From Bacteroidales bacterium (GTDB taxonomy: Bacteria; Bacteroidota; Bacteroidia; Bacteroidales; Paludibacteraceae), in NCBI GenBank assembly GCA_900767595.1, contig CAAFZS010000016.1:1-23446 (forward strand): DNA of 23,446 nt, in the 5' to 3' direction. The stretch's first letter is position 1; every line of letters begins with the position of its first letter. Below, one piece after another: positions 22,829-23,446 of this stretch. The notes under the pieces are model-generated. The model was not told where the DNA came from. It was given only the letters and a program-made list of their open reading frames with translations, and did no database searches. The translations under genes were made by a program, and so were the position numbers.

Positions 22829-23162
22829 TGCTAAAATCGACACAGGATCTCCTTATACCATTTTCCCCAATGAGCTGTTGGAGGCTCTTGATGTTAAGCC
22901 TTTTGCTCAAGAACTTTTAGAAACAGTTGGTGGAGAGTACTTTGAGACGTTGTTGTGTATGGGGCGTGTCTATATTGATGACTGTGGAGAATATGTGGAT
23001 ATGCCTATTCATGTTGCTAAGGGAGAATTAGCAATGTCGGTTATAGGTATGGATATTCTTCGCAAGGGCGACTCCGCACTATCTCACATTGAGTCAAACG
23101 GAGAGCAATTATTAAAGTTTACTTTTTCTCTTTTACCAGAAGAAAAGCGAGAGTTGCTATAA
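22716..23162 (+). CDS. Retropepsin-like aspartic protease domain, start uncertain
   Basis: The frame encodes a single-lobe clan AA aspartic protease domain. The active-site motif is AKIDTGSPYTIFP with catalytic Asp encoded at 22839-22841. A later motif, SVIGMDIL, corresponds to the family's conserved hydrophobic-Gly-x-Asp-hydrophobic-Leu. Such domains act as dimers. The upstream in-frame ATGs at 22716 and 22737 give implausible N-termini (MVIALLIMLYVEL). The true N-terminus probably comes from the 22643 frame, which overlaps it by a +1 shift. The 3' end (LLPEEKRELL) is followed after 25 bases by a strong terminator. Codon use is AT-rich as in cassette 1. Confidence 0.6.
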   Translation: MVIALLIMLYVELPVLCEAVYGSFVVENPSIGTKCIVDAKIDTGSPYTIFPNELLEALDVKPFAQELLETVGGEYFETLLCMGRVYIDDCGEYVDMPIHVAKGELAMSVIGMDILRKGDSALSHIESNGEQLLKFTFSLLPEEKRELL

Positions 23163-23186
23163 TTAATTCGCATATTCTATTTTTAA

Positions 23187-23230
23187 GCGGTAAAATCCAA
23201 TTCCACAAGGAAGCGATTTTGCCGCTTTTT
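23187..23230 (+). terminator. Terminator of cassette 2, also its right inverted arm
   Basis: A stem of about 13 bp, AAGCGGTAAAATC with GATTTTGCCGCTT (one G-U pair), loop of 17 bases, then a T-run. Its left arm CGGTAAAATCCAAT (23188-23201) is the exact complement of 22496-22509. Confidence 0.88.
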
Positions 23231-23360
23231 TGTGTGCGTCTTGGGTGTAGCGATAACGAGAGCTGACCGATACGTCACCGATAGGTTACCGATGGATCAC
23301 CGAAGGGTGTTCGTAAAATTAGTCCCCGCCGGACTTAAAAAGGCAAAACGATCTTTGAAA
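23222..23360 (+). repeat. 139-bp cassette-boundary direct repeat, copy B
   Basis: Matches copy A at 135 of 139 positions, starting 866 bases downstream of it. It contains the same four 11-base units (23264-23307), the AGTCC/GGACT hairpin (23321-23335) and GATCTTTGAAA (23350-23360). Confidence 0.92.
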
Positions 23361-23413
23361 CATTGTTTTTATTGAAAAAAATGCGATTTTTTCAACGAAA
23401 AAGTTGTAAAATA

Positions 23414-23445
23414 CTTGCATATTTGAAAAAAATGTAGTATCTTTG
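23414..23445 (+). promoter_or_regulatory. Promoter of a third cassette cut off by the window
   Basis: TTG (23415-23417), 20 bases, TATCTTTG (23438-23445). Its gene lies beyond the window. The segment after GATCTTTGAAA (CATTGTTTTTATTG, 23361-23374) is in the position of the left inverted arm. Confidence 0.72.
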
Positions 23446-23446
23446 C

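Noticed and set aside
22356..23360. Classical integron attC sites
   Set aside because: Length and array layout fit, but no GTTRRRY/RYYYAAC core sites or L-box pairs are seen, and each cassette has its own promoter. It is described as integron-like only.

Overview
The window looks like a chromosomal segment of a Bacteroidota bacterium, most likely Bacteroidales. The main evidence is the promoter type: the recognisable promoters have a TTG or TTTG element, 20 bases, then TAnnTTTG, the primary sigma consensus of that phylum. The gene content agrees: a YycJ/WalJ-type MBL hydrolase, a dolichyl-phosphate-mannose-synthase-like glycosyltransferase, a TamB-type protein, lipoboxes and outer-membrane barrels ending in Phe.

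Layout. (1) 102-1544 (-) is a secreted multi-domain protein, transcribed divergently from a long plus-strand run. (2) 1635-6604 (+) is a tightly packed five-gene set: MBL hydrolase, GT2 glycosyltransferase, M23 lipoprotein, membrane GT2, and a helical repeat protein with a TTG start. Its theme is the cell envelope. (3) After a repeat-filled spacer, 6766-11392 (+) holds housekeeping genes ffh, folD, prfA and mnmE. (4) 11393-14261 (-) is a converging operon: gltX, a lipoprotein and a small glycine-rich envelope protein. (5) 14406-20548 (+), divergent from gltX, carries an outer-membrane barrel protein and a 1450-residue protein that joins a TamB-like envelope-spanning part to an Omp85/TamA-like barrel in one polypeptide. 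(6) 20549-21154 has no gene but starts with a strong promoter and contains two structured putative RNAs, the first 6S-like in shape. (7) 21155-23446 is accessory DNA: an orphan 126-residue protein followed by an array of promoter-gene-terminator cassettes. One cassette is a RelE-type toxin-antitoxin pair, one is a retropepsin-like gene split by a +1 frame change, and a third begins at the window edge.

Most notable observations. The cassettes are separated by a 139-bp direct repeat, and each cassette carries its own inverted repeat. The sequence just upstream of the promoter (11 or 14 bp) is the exact reverse complement of the left arm of that cassette's terminator about 700 bp away. These end sequences differ between cassettes but match within each one, suggesting units that move or are copied as wholes. 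The TamB-Omp85 fusion would physically merge two partners that are normally separate proteins. Several unrelated short repeat families fill the spacers. Some have entered essential genes in frame (mnmE, gltX), and in three places the repeat supplies a gene's stop codon.

All identifications are by eye from motifs; no database search was run.
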